Shown: positions 36,765-47,800 of the stretch, in pieces
Numbering within the stretch: position 1 is the first letter of the stretch
Layout of the letters: every line of letters starts with the position of its first letter
DNA from: Hydrangea macrophylla
Taxonomy: Eukaryota; Streptophyta; Magnoliopsida; Cornales; Hydrangeaceae
Reading direction: 5' to 3'
Length of the DNA stretch: 64,000 nt
NCBI GenBank assembly: GCA_033977485.1
Contig: CM066984.1
Coordinates: 28,997,501 to 29,061,500, forward strand
Notes under the pieces: generated by a model
The model's database searches: none
The model's input: the letters and a program-made list of their open reading frames with translations, nothing else
What the model was told of the DNA's origin: nothing
Translations under genes and position numbers: made by a program

Positions 36765-38248
36765 CTAATCATCACCAACATCGGATAAAATCACGATCGG
36801 TGCAGCAGGAGCATCCTCACCTCCACCCTCAGCAATAGTAGTAACCGTCGCCGGGTCACTCACAGTCGGGGCAGCTGATGTGGATAATGAAGGGTCAGCC
36901 ACGACCAGAGGTGGTGCAGATAATGATGATGGGGCAAAAGGATCAGTAGCAACAAGCGTAGGCGGTGGAAGTAGAGTATTAGAAATAATAGGCAGAGCTG
37001 TGGATGTGGATGGAGCAGTAGGATCAAAAGATGGTGGTGGAACAGAAAAAGATGGACCGGTGGTGGGTGGTACAGAAGGGGCAGTAGGTGGATGTGAAGC
37101 TGTGTGAATAGACTGATCAACCCCTATCTATATCAACATTGCCTCCAATAAGGTCGTCATATGATCCATCTTGCCCTCGAGCCGTATCTGTGCCTCTCTC
37201 TCCTCAATAAACAACGAGTGAAGAGTCTGGAGAGACACGAAAGACGACTCTCCCTGGGCCTGAGCCTGAGATCTCTGTCTTAACTCGAACCTCTCAACCT
37301 CCTAATAGGATCTCTCTCGTCCTCTGAATCGGGCTCCTTAGCCTTGGAAGGTGTCCCAGAAGCCTCTCCACAGTGTCTGTGCCTCCATCTCGCCTTCTCT
37401 TTGCCCCAACCTTGGCCTTTCCTTTCCCTTTTCTCTTCCTTTTCTGAGCATCCGAGCGACGAGAGACTGTCTCGCCGAATCGGTTGGAAGAAGTCTGCAC
37501 CTCGTCAATGGGCAGCTAGGGAAGACCTGTATGAGTAATGACCCGATGGATCGCCCAAGCACCTTTCAGGTACTTTTTGGCAGTGATTTAGCGAGTGGGG
37601 TGGATCATGAAATCGATATAAAGGCGAGGTAAACAAACCAGCTACCCCGTCCCTACTGCGTATAAAACACGTGCATACCAGGCTGCTATCTTATCCTGGT
37701 AAGAGGTCACCAAAAGGCAGTTGCTGAGGGCGAGGTGAAGCATGTGATAGTTATCTGTGAGGTAGTGGTCCTAAATCAATGAAGAGTCGTTCCACTGTAG
37801 AACGGCACCCCCAGTAATCTCCCTGATGATAGTGTGCGTCAGGCCGGTATGGACAAACATAACCCGGTACCTCAAGTACCCCAATAGCGGCTGCGACAGT
37901 GGCTGGACTGAATATAAACTCCCGGCTACGGAAGAAAGAACGATACGTGAACGAGGCGGCCAGGTCTCAGATCATTGTCGCGCAGGCCTCTCAAATCCAA
38001 GAAAAAATTACCTTCTTAGAATGGGAGAGTAAATCGTACCAGTGCAGCATAGCCCGTATCCTGGCTAAGTACCAGGAGGTGGAGAGCTAGGCTGTCTTGA
38101 GAGGACGCTCGATCATGACCTTTCGAGAGTAGAAGTACCGCATGAACCACTGCCTATTTGGGGTATTACGGAAGCCGTGCTATGCGACCGGGTCAGGGAT
38201 CGTGAGGCCAAAAGGCTTCTCTTTGTGTTAGCCCATAACCGGATTCAT
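36765..38248 (-). pseudogene. Athila 'env-like' ORF2 of element G (decayed)
   Basis: Starts at the ATG 38248 (MNPVMG) and ends at TAG 36765. It matches ORF2 of element H along its length: LLVTSYQDKIAAWYARV near 37700, the basic stretch RRSDAQKRKRKGKGKAK near 37440, and a Thr/Ala/Pro-rich C terminus. Frameshifts break it. Where H has a TGA codon, this copy has a glutamine codon. No signal peptide or membrane segment is visible. Its role in the element is unknown. Confidence 0.75.
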
Positions 38249-38258
38249 CCTGAAGTAC

Positions 38259-38569
38259 CTGAAATTGAAAATGAAAAGAAAAGACTAATGAAAACAAGAA
38301 TAAAAGACCAAAAGAAGAAACTGCCTCTGCATCAGTTCGATTGATCGAATAGTTTTCAATCGATTAAAAATTTGTTGGCTTCGATCGCTCAAAACCAGCT
38401 CGATCGATCAAGCATAGCGAGATGCGCAGAAACCTGAAAGAAAGACAAACAGAAGAAAACAACAAGAATCCTAAGATTACTACAACTATTAGTTGGTCTT
38501 AGGACCAATTGGGGCACCCCCTCATGTTTTCGAAATGAAAAATGGAGATGGAGGTTTGCAGAACCTTAC
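38259..38569 (-). other. Predicted intron upstream of ORF2 in element G
   Basis: The minus-strand donor GAG|GTAAGG (at 38569) and acceptor TTTCAG|G (at 38259) delimit about 311 nt that hold a CGATCG-type array (38336-38412). Element H has matching sites at 52215 and 52548. Confidence 0.5.
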
Positions 38570-38755
38570 CTCAGGTATGGTTCAGAGAAGAAGTGAGGGT
38601 GATGCTGATGATGATCGGAGGTGTGATGCTCAGAGAAGAAATGAAGGGTGTGATGGGGGGGGGGGGGAATCGCCCCGAGTCTTCTCTCCATCTCTGATCG
38701 CTCGAGAGTGTGAGAGTGAGAGAGAAAACTGATGAAGTGTGTTGGGGACGCCTCG

Positions 38756-38765
38756 TTTAAATATA
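38756..38765 (-). promoter_or_regulatory. Possible internal promoter of element G
   Basis: TATATTTAAA on the minus strand lies directly after a CGATCGATCG array (38770-38866) and before a pyrimidine-rich segment, the predicted donor and ORF2. H has a weaker equivalent at 52025-52030. Confidence 0.35.
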
Positions 38766-39191
38766 AGTCTTGATCGATAGAGATAGTTTAATCGATCAAA
38801 ATTTCAATCGATTGAGTCTTGTTAAATCGCTTGAGAATTCCAACACGTCGATCGATCGATCGAAAACCAAAATTTTCAGATATTCTTAAATAGAATACCC
38901 ATATAACCCCAACTAGCACAAACTGATCTGGACATCCAGGAATAAACTAACACAGTGCAAACACAGGACATACAAGCCAGAAAAGATCATCATCATAATA
39001 GAAAATTGCAAATTTTAAATTTTATAAATATAATAGCATCCATTTTGCAACGCCTAATCCCCAAATTGGCACTTAAAACCTTATTACATAAAAAACTAAA
39101 ATTAAAAACAAAATTGGCAATTATCTGTCCAACATTACACTTCAATTGAGAAAAGATGAATCGAACGACCTGACACAACTGAAGTGAGTCA

Positions 39192-41388
39192 CTAAGCTTC
39201 AAGCATGAAGATTTCTTCTTCCAAAAAATCTTTATACTCTGCAAAATCCTCAAATGTGGAGATCAAACTTGATAATTCACGATTCCAGAAGGATCAGAAA
39301 GCATCCAAAATATCATCAAAAATGTCTGAAACCTCCAAAGAGTTGAAAGTAAGAGCAGGAGGTGATCCGGATGGAGACATTGATAGAGGAGAATAATTTC
39401 TCAGATGTTTGCTCTCTTGCGGCGGAGTACCAGGAGACCCTATGTAAGGTCCAGGTCCATGAAATAGTTGGTGCAGAAGGAACAAAAGCGGCCCGCTGTG
39501 GAACATAGTGATAATCTTGGACAAGGAAAATAAAACAAAAAAAAGAAGGTAAATAAAAGCAAATGTGATCGGGAGAGAACAGATCCTATTTATACGCCTT
39601 AACATATGTTTGTTAGTACTTTTTTTATCCTGTTTTTGTATATTTTTACTTCGTTTTCTATTTTCTGACAGAATTTGGAAGAAATCAAGTATATCAAGTT
39701 AAATGAGGTGAAAAAGCAGAGCAAAAGAAGCAAGAAAACGCACCTCGCGCGCGCGAAAACCCAGAAATCGCTCGCGCGAGGTCCCAATATCGCGCTCGGG
39801 CGATCCGTACAAAAATCAAAGTTGCGTATTCTGCTATACTGATGATTCCTACGCGAACAAAACTGCCTAATTATGTCTGAAAAGCTAAATATAGCAGTTT
39901 TAGTGCGTTTCGGGTTAGGAAAGCTTCCAAAAACTTGTTGTAAATCTATATATACCCTATTTTACTTCAATTTAGGGGTTGGCAAATTATTATACACAAT
40001 ATACAACCATACTTTCAGCCATTGAAGAGGGGAAAACAAGGAGAAGAAGAAGAAGACCAAGGATTTTCATGGCCTCCTCCATTAACTACTTGCCATCTAC
40101 CACTTCTATGGACAACTAGACTCTAGATTTAGGGTTTCAATGAAACCCTAGCCAAGTAATAGGGTTTTATTTATGTTTTTATTTTAGTTTTATTATGTAT
40201 GGATGACAGTTACATGTTTCGAGGATTTTTATAAATAAATCGTGCTTCTATGAATTAAATCATTACTTTCAAAGTTTAATCTTGTCTTAGATTTATTTTG
40301 ACTATGATGTGCTCAATGATCTATGCTTGCTGTGCTTGTTTAGATTATGTACGTGTAATGGTGCTTAAATTGAATTGTGCTATCAAGTATCCGAATAGTC
40401 CATGCCTAGATTAGACGGATTATACCACAACCCTAGTTTAGTGTGGGATAATTCGTGCTAACCGAAGATGGATTATGTTAGTGCTTGAACCATGGTTATT
40501 TTCTTGACGGAGGAATTGGGCTTGTAGCTACAATTCCCCATTATCATCCAACTTAATAAGCTAAAGTAATTCGTAAATACCCTTATTATGAAGCTAGTGG
40601 TGGATTTGCAATCTTAGGTTTCTTAAACTTATTATAAAAATAACTATTTAATTGCTTTCATAATTTAGATTTACTTTTATTGTTATTAGGTTAATTAAAA
40701 TCAAATCAAAATTTGTTTTTCTTAAATTAGCTAAATTTAGGTTTTAAAATTAAAGCGCGGTAGTTAATCAATCTCTATGGGTTCGACCTTTACTTCCACA
40801 CTGCAAATCTTTAGAAAAGTAAAGTATACTTTTATATCTTGATATTGACAACATCAAAATGAAAGTACTAAAAGAAAGGAATAAACAAAGAACGACGGAA
40901 AGAAAAATGAAACGTGACAAAGAGTTGACCTCACTATTGGCGTGATAAAACCATGTGCACTAGAAGGTAGCGGGCATTGAAGCCTGAACAATAGATAGCT
41001 CATGTGCACATAGATGTATGGAACTGACTCGATGATGATGAAGTCATCTATATATGTGAAGACAGTGTTATGGCGTTTGGGCACCACATCCTAGAGATCT
41101 TTTTCAACCCATGGTTCCCACATCGAGTCGTTCTCCCATTGTTCCAAGAGTGCATCATCCACTTCCCCGACGAAATACACTTCTGGTTCTCCTTCCTCTT
41201 CAGGGAGGTCCATATGCTTAAAAGGATTAATGTTGAGGAGAGTAAGATTGTAAGGGATGTACCCTTGGGTCAAGTCAATGACATCATCCGCTCTGGGCCC
41301 TTGATAAGGAGAGAGACAGAATGCAATCTACTTGATAGTCCATGGAGGGTTAGGATGACCAGATAGAATGGACGTCATCATCCCTCAT
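39192..41388 (-). pseudogene. Acidic accessory ORF1 of element G, interrupted by D2
   Basis: Begins MRDDDVHSIW at 41388 and soon meets a stop. It continues with YIPYNLTLLNINPF and VDDALLEQWENDSMWEPW (41230-41100), VPKRHNTVFTYIDDF (41080) and LLFRLQCPLP. It then enters a T-rich stretch that holds solo LTR D2, resumes near 39515 with MFHSGPLLFLLHQLFHG, and ends EEEIFMLEA at 39192-39194. The same blocks are intact in H (50635-51561). I do not recognise the family. Conservation of the exon-like blocks but not the T-rich middle supports an intron there. Confidence 0.7.
39566..40856 (+). mobile_element. Solo LTR D2
   Basis: 1291 bp, TGATCGGGAGAGAAC...ACAACATCA, target duplication AAATG at 39561-39565 and 40857-40861. 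It is the same family as D1, with a CpG array at 39744-39805 and a TATA box at 39946-39953. It sits inside the predicted intron of ORF1 of element G. Confidence 0.88.
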
Positions 41389-41535
41389 ATTTTTAACAAC
41401 CTACAGGGGAGAGATAAAATGGAATAGCATATTAGAATCGAGGTTACACTAAAAAAGAGACAGAAATAAATGAAACAAAACAAAGTGCAAGAAAGGAAAG
41501 AATACAACAATAATGTATGAACACTCTTTAGTGTT

Positions 41536-43118
41536 TTAGGTAGAGGAATAGTTGGGCTCATCTAGTTGGATGTGCTCAGCTTCTGGTAGGACGTTCTTCA
41601 AGAACAATTTTAACCTTTGGCCATTAATCTTGAAACAATCATCGTTCTTGGGGTTTATGAGCTCAACGGCCCAATGTGGAAAAACAGATTTTAACAATGA
41701 ATGGACCTGTCCACCGGGATCGGAGCTTCCCAAGAAAAAGGTGAAGGCGAGAGTCGTATAATAAGACTTTTTGTCCTGGCTCGAATGATTACGAAAGATT
41801 GTTCTATCATGGTGAGCCTTCAACCTTTCTTTATGTAATTTGGCATTATCGTACGCATTGCGACGAATTTCTTCTAATTCAGCTAACTGGAGTTTCCGGA
41901 GATGACCTCCCTATTTAATGTCAAAGTTCAATGAGCGTGTTGCCTAATATGCTTTGTGCTCGATTTCGACAGGGAGGTGACATGCTTTTTCGTACACTAG
42001 CTTGTATAGGGACATCCCCAAGTTTATCTAATAAGCAGTACGATACGCCCATAGAGCATCGGTCAGTTTATATGCCCAGTCCTTCCTATTAAAACTAACT
42101 GTCTTTTCTAGAATTTGCTTGATTTCTCAATTAGCCAACTCTGCCTGCCCGTTAGTTTGTGGGTGGTAGGCTAGAGCAATCTTGTGGTTGACCCCATATT
42201 TCTTGAGGAGTGACTCTAAAGGCCTATTGCAAAAATGCTTGCCTTGGTCACTTATTAGTGCCCTCGGGCTTTCGAAATGCGACAGAATGTGTTCCTTAAG
42301 AAAGGACATAACCGTTTTGTGGTCATTACATCTTGTCGGTATCGTTTCTACCCATTTTGATACATACACCACAGCTAGGAGGATGTATTCATAGTTGTTT
42401 GATTTTGGAAATGGACCCATGAAGTCTATGCCCCAACAATCGAATATTTTAATTATGATAATGGGAGTTAAGGGTATAGAGTTCCTTTTTGAAATTTTAC
42501 CAAGCTTTTGACAGCGTTGGCACGATTTGCAAAAAGAATAGGCATCTTTAAACACGGTGGGCCAGTAGAAATCGCTGTGTAGGACTTTTTGTGCGGTCTT
42601 TTGCAAAGCAAAGTGGCCTTTGCAAGCTTCGGAGTGGCATGATGCCAAAATCATAGTTATATCCTCATTTGGAACACAACATCTGATGACCTAATCAACA
42701 CAATACTTGAATAAGTACGGGTCATCGAAAAAGAAATGACGTGCGAATGAGAGGAGTCATTTTTTTATCTTGATTTGACCAATGACTCGCGGTCTCTCCT
42801 GTAACTAGATAATTTACTATATCCACATACCAGGGCAAACTGGAAACAGTCATCAGTTGCTCATCTGGGAAATCATCCTTAATCGGTATGGGTTTAGTGT
42901 TGTCAACAAACGTTAACCGAGATAAATGGCCAGCGACCACATTCTCTACTCCCTTTTTATCCTTGATCGTGATATCGAATTCTTGGAGTAGGAGTATCCA
43001 ACAGATGAGCCTTTGTCTCACATCCTTTTTAGATAGAAGGTATTTGAGGGCCGAGTGGTCTGTGAAACAGACAATAGGGGACCCTATCAAATATGACTTG
43101 AAATTATCCAGAGCGAAG
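41536..43118 (-). pseudogene. RNase H and integrase of element G
   Basis: Resumes the RNase H frame after element H ([18 protein letters not shown]), then the integrase HHCC zinc region ([22 protein letters not shown]), the catalytic core ([28 protein letters not shown]) and a C terminus ending near QLDEPNYSST. Stops occur near 42650-42720 and at 42124-42126, and the C-terminal part is shifted. Confidence 0.85.
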
Positions 43119-43371
43119 TGCAAAGCGGGGGTATTTGTAAAATACAACTGCGCTAAAAGGAAGAATTGTATTAGTTTTTATCACAACTTCCCATGTTATC
43201 CGCAATTTGCATTACAAGGCTAATTTCTATACAATATGATTAATCTATGATAAGTTGTATTGTTTTAGCTGTTGCTTGTGCAGATTACTGCTGTGTGGAC
43301 TGAACAGATGAACATCAGAATAAATGGAATGCTGGAATGCAAACAAAAGAAGTCAAAGCTGAAAAGTGAAG

Positions 43372-43483
43372 TTCGATCGCTCTAAGAAGGTTCGATCAAT
43401 CGAGCGTTCGATCGCTCGACGAGAGTAGAAGCGCTTGAGGCTCAAGTGTTCGATCGATCGAGAGCCGTTCGATCGATCGAACG
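43372..43483. repeat. CGATCGATCG array 1 in the LTR of element H
   Basis: Six motif units, including two perfect TTCGATCGATCGA blocks, end 68 bases before TATTTATA. Copied in the 3' LTR at 56284-56395. Confidence 0.85.
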
Positions 43484-43550
43484 GGGTATTTCCAGAAACA
43501 TTTGCGTGCGCAGCAGAATGCGGGTTTTAACCCTAGTGTCTTAGGTTTTC

Positions 43551-43558
43551 TATTTATA
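43551..43558 (+). promoter_or_regulatory. TATA box in the LTR of element H
   Basis: TATTTATA after TTAGGTTTTC. The same box is at 56463-56470 in the 3' LTR. It marks the likely start of genomic RNA about 30 bases further on. Confidence 0.55.
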
Positions 43559-43908
43559 TGCGTTTTGTACACGTCCATAAGGACGCCCACTTTTACATTT
43601 TAGCAGTTTAGAAGGAGAGATAGAGAGTTTGTTTGGTTTTTCGTAGGTTTTTCATATTGTGGATTGGATTCCTTGAAGTTTATACAAGTATCTTTCGTTC
43701 CAGGTTACATATTTCTTGCTTATTCATATTCTGCATGTGTTAGACGTAGTTAGATTGCTTGTTTTACAGTGTGGCATGCTAAATAGTTAGAAACCCATAG
43801 ATTTTATAGTTTTCATGATTAACTCACAACCAAACATGGTATTAAAGTTTTCTTACGTTAAAAATAATTCTGTGACACTCCAGACGATGTCTGAGTAGTC
43901 CCGGGTTG

Positions 43909-43935
43909 GGAGATCACGATGAAACAGTGATCTCC
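43909..43935. other. Inverted repeat (hairpin) in the LTR of element H
   Basis: GGAGATCAC and GTGATCTCC form a perfect 9-bp stem around a 9-base loop, immediately before array 2. The 3' LTR copy is at 56821-56847. G keeps most of the stem near 33760-33790. Confidence 0.6.
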
Positions 43936-43966
43936 AGCCTCTGCCATGCAGCAGAATAATCGCTGT

Positions 43967-44095
43967 GTTCGATCGATCGAAGTTAGTTCGATCGATCGAA
44001 CCAGAGACAGTCAATCGATCGAAGTCAGTTCGATCGATTGAGGGATGAAGGTCTTCGATCGATCGAAGGCACGTCGATCGATCGAACTCTCGGAT
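43967..44095. repeat. CGATCGATCG array 2 in the LTR of element H
   Basis: Six units of TTCGATCGATCGAA type, downstream of the TATA box and so probably in transcribed sequence. Copied at 56879-57007. Confidence 0.85.
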
Positions 44096-44752
44096 TCTTG
44101 AGGATGTTACCTGCAGTATTCCAGGACTTTTTGTTTTAGGACTTGTTATCATTCTGTCCCAAATAAATGCTCAGTTTGTCAAAACAGTTTTAAAACTAAG
44201 GCCCTAAAGCATTTTCTTTCAATACATTTTGCAAACCATCTTCAATGCTAACACCATTGAGGATGCGAGTCTTAACTATTGAATTAAACCGCTTTTGTGT
44301 ATTTCAATTTAACTGTGATGATATGGTCCCGGTCATGAAAGGGCCATAGAATTTTTATCTTTTGAGGAATACGGAAAACTGTAGGTAATATACTCCATTG
44401 TGCTTCAAGGTAAATGCATGGTAGGTGGCTAGGTTACTGCGGATTCGTGTAATCCCAACACTTTCTTTTTAAAGTTAAACTCCTTAAATCTAAGTACTGT
44501 TTAATTAGCTAGTTAGATTGTTTAGTTAATTTTAATTACTTTCATTAGTAATCCTAGTTTGTGGAACTTCGTGTTCTGCACCTTCATTCAACCTTATTTA
44601 TTTTATTTTGCTTTCTTTTAGAGGATAGTCTAATTCGATAGGTCAACACCTTCCCTGTGGGATCGACCTGGTCTTACCAGATATTACTTGCACGTCTACC
44701 TACACTTGGGTACTGCACAAGAGCGCACAAGAAAATTCTCGTGTCAAGTTTT

Positions 44753-44770
44753 TGGCGCCGTTGCCGGGGA
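44753..44770 (+). other. Primer-binding site of element H (tRNA-Asp)
   Basis: TGGCGCCGTTGCCGGGGA, six bases after the LTR, the Athila-type site that pairs with the 3' end of tRNA-Asp. Confidence 0.92.
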
Positions 44771-44854
44771 AGGCGACGATCAATTCCTTAGATTACCTCA
44801 GTCTCTCTTCATCTCTTTCTATTTTTATTTTTCTCTTCTTTTCAGTTCTTTTGG

Positions 44855-44860
44855 GTAAGT
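44855..44860 (+). other. Predicted 5' splice donor in the leader of element H
   Basis: TTGG|GTAAGT between the primer site and the gag ATG at 44887, where retroviruses have their major donor. It could splice to the acceptors at 50626 or 52548. It is not conserved in the decayed leader of G. Confidence 0.45.
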
Positions 44861-44886
44861 TCTCACCCTAGGGACCCTCTCAGTTC

Positions 44887-47800
44887 ATGTCCGAGAATTC
44901 CATTGAAGGAATTGTTGGAAATCCTTTCTATCTGTCTGACTCGGAAAGCTCCATCAACCCCATAGCCACTCCAACTGCATCAATGGATGATCATCAGAGT
45001 GAAAACGGTGACAATGTTTTGGTACCAATCGATGAGGCACTCCGTCCTCTTTGCGATCTCATGCAACCAGAACATGCACCTACGCCCTCTTGCATTCAAA
45101 TCCCACCGCACAATGGCGAATTCCAGTTTCGCAATGGGATGATTCAACTGCTTCCCACTTTTCATGGGATGGAAAGCGAGAAGGCGTATTTACATGTCAC
45201 CGATTTCGAGGATGTTTGCAAAACATTCTCGCAAACTTGTCCTAGGGAGGTGGTGCATTTAATGCTATTCCCCTTCACGTTGAAAGATAAAGCGAAGGCG
45301 TGGCTCCACTCCCTAAAACCTAATTCAATTTTCACCTGGCATGCGATGCGCACCGCATTTTTAAAGAAATTCTATCCTACTCGCATGACCACAGACCTTC
45401 AGCGTCAAATCAATTCCTATAAACAAAAGAGCAATGAAACCTTCACAGAAGCGTGGGAGCATTTCAAAGATTTGCTTCTCTCGTGCCCACATCATGGGTT
45501 TGAAAAATGGCGAACGATCAGTTTCTTTTATCGGGGGTTGAATGGTGAAACAAAGAAGTTGGTGGAAACGATGAGCTCGGGACCATTTCTGTGTAAAAAC
45601 ACTGAAGAGGCTGAAGCCCATTTTGAATGGTTAGCTGAATACGCTCATGAATGGTCAAATTCTGACAATATCTCACGCTCACAGATATCCTGTGTAGAGG
45701 AGAAAAGCTTATACCAGCTAACCAATGAAGATCACCTCATGACTAAGTATGCAGAGCTGGCAAAGAAGGTAGAGGAGTTAAGTATGAAAGGAGAGAGCTC
45801 TAGGCAAGTCTTGCCTGAAGAACCATGTGGCACATGCAACATGTTGGGACATCCAACTCAATATTGTCCTAATGTGCCACATTTTCAAGAGCAAGCCCCT
45901 ATAGAGATGAATGCCATGCAAGGTTTTCGAGGGGCGGGGAATTCCAACAATAATTTTCAAAATAACAATAGATGGAATCACCCCGGTTTTGATTGGAGAA
46001 ATAATGCTGGGGCCCAAAATCAATATCAACAGCAGCCCTACAACAATAATCAATATCAAGGGCAAAACAATAGGCCAGCCCAGCATTACAATCAAAACAG
46101 AACTAATAATTACAATCAAGCTCAACCCTCCAATGCACCACAAACCAATGCCTATGTGCCCCCGCACAAGAAGGTACAAGAGGAGGAGCCACTTGCTAAT
46201 GCCAATCTAACGCAGCAACTCATCCAAATGATGAGTAGAATGTCTGCTACACTAGAGAGGATAGATGCACGGCAAGAGAGCTCAGGAGGAACATTCCCTG
46301 CTCAACCACTTCAGAACCCCAAGGGACATAACAATGGTCCTAACAATCAAGAACATGCTAAAGCTGTGACTACACTGAGAAGTGGAAAAATCATAGAGAA
46401 AGGCATACCTCTGTCCACTCCCAAAGTGTACGATGAGGAGGAAGTGGTGGATAAGGATGTTGAGCTACCATCTATTCAAGAGGAGGAGCAGTCTACCAAT
46501 GACGATCCTATCAAGGCAAACATTGCAGCTCCTGGAGTAGAGGAAGAAGTTAAGCGAAGGCCTGGGAAGGAGTCTGTTAAGGAGGAACCACCAAAATGCC
46601 CCTTCCCTGCACCTTATCCTCAACGGTTGAAGAAACCCAAGAATGAGACGAAGAATCAGGAGTTTCTGGAACTGTTTAAGCAAGTTAAGATTAACCTTCC
46701 ACTCCTAGATGCTATCAAGCAAGTGCCGGCCTATGCTAAGTATCTTAAAGATCTATGCACGGTCAAGAGGAGGCAAAGCGTGAAGAAACATGCTTATGTC
46801 GCATGTCAAGCCAGTGCGATCATTCAAAATGAGTTGCCCCCAAAACTCAAAGATCCCGGTACACCTACGGTCTCATGTAGAATTGGGAATCAAAAGATAG
46901 ACAACGCACTCCTCGATTTAGGAGCAAGCGTGAACCTGCTGCCATACTCAGTCTATAAACAGCTAGGGTTGGGTGAACTCAAACCCACCCGAGTTGCTTT
47001 GCAATTGGCAGACAGATCTGTAAAGTACCCTAGAGGGGTATTGGAGGACGTCCTTGTCCAAATAGACACTTTTGTATTTCCGGTTGATTTCGTGATATTG
47101 GACACAGAACCTGTGTCTAATCCTGGTGCACATATCCCGGTTATTTTTGGACGTCCATTCCTCAACACCATTGATGCCACAATCAAGATTAGAACTGGTA
47201 TCATGACTATCGTATTCGGGAACATGACGTTGAATATCAAGATCTTCTCTAATCCCCGACCTGAAGAATACGATGATGAGGAAGAAATCCATTATATAGA
47301 CACGGTCATTGAAGATGAAGTTGACTTGGTCGACTATAAAGATCCTTTGGAAGTTGTGATGACTCAATTTGGCGATATTTATCAGCCTACAGAGTCCACC
47401 CCATTGGATGCTGACTTGAACCAGACGTGTCTTATGATGGATACGAAAGAGGAGGATAGAGCTGATTGCATGTGGATACAGCCATATGAACAACTGCCTC
47501 CTAAAACCAAGTTGGTAATGCCCTCTAGTTTCCAGTTCCCGGAATTAGAATTGAAGGAGCTTCCCAAAGAGCTAAAATACGCATTCCTAGGGACTGGAAA
47601 AACTTATCCTGTGATCATTTCATCTGTTTTAACTCATGAACAGGAAAGTAAGCTAGTGGAAATGCTTACCAAGCACAAGGATGCTATGGGATGGACAATT
47701 GCTGACCTCAAAGGCATAAGCCCATCCATATGCACACATAAGATATATCTGGAGGAAGACGCCAAACCCTCAAGGCAAATGCAAAGGCGTCTGAACCCTA

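Larger units (their letters stand above)
43119..44746 (+). repeat. 5' LTR of element H
   Basis: TGCAAAGCGGGGG...TTCTCGTGTCA. First CGATCG array 43372-43483, TATTTATA at 43551-43558, a 9-bp hairpin at 43909-43935 and a second array at 43967-44095. Differences from the 3' LTR were seen at 43398, 43585, 44071, 44449 and 44488. Confidence 0.95.

Noticed and set aside
36860..37632. Leucine- or histidine-rich ORFs around 37 kb
   Set aside because: They are other-frame shadows of the Thr/Pro/Ala-rich tail and basic region of ORF2 of G.
43372..44095. CRISPR-like array or bacterial GATC cluster
   Set aside because: Spacing and spacers are irregular, the motifs are palindromes within LTRs, and all the surrounding sequence is plant retrotransposon.
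45778..46210. Antisense membrane-like ORF opposite gag of H
   Set aside because: It is the reverse of the Asn/Gln-rich gag segment. Such codons read as hydrophobic residues on the other strand.
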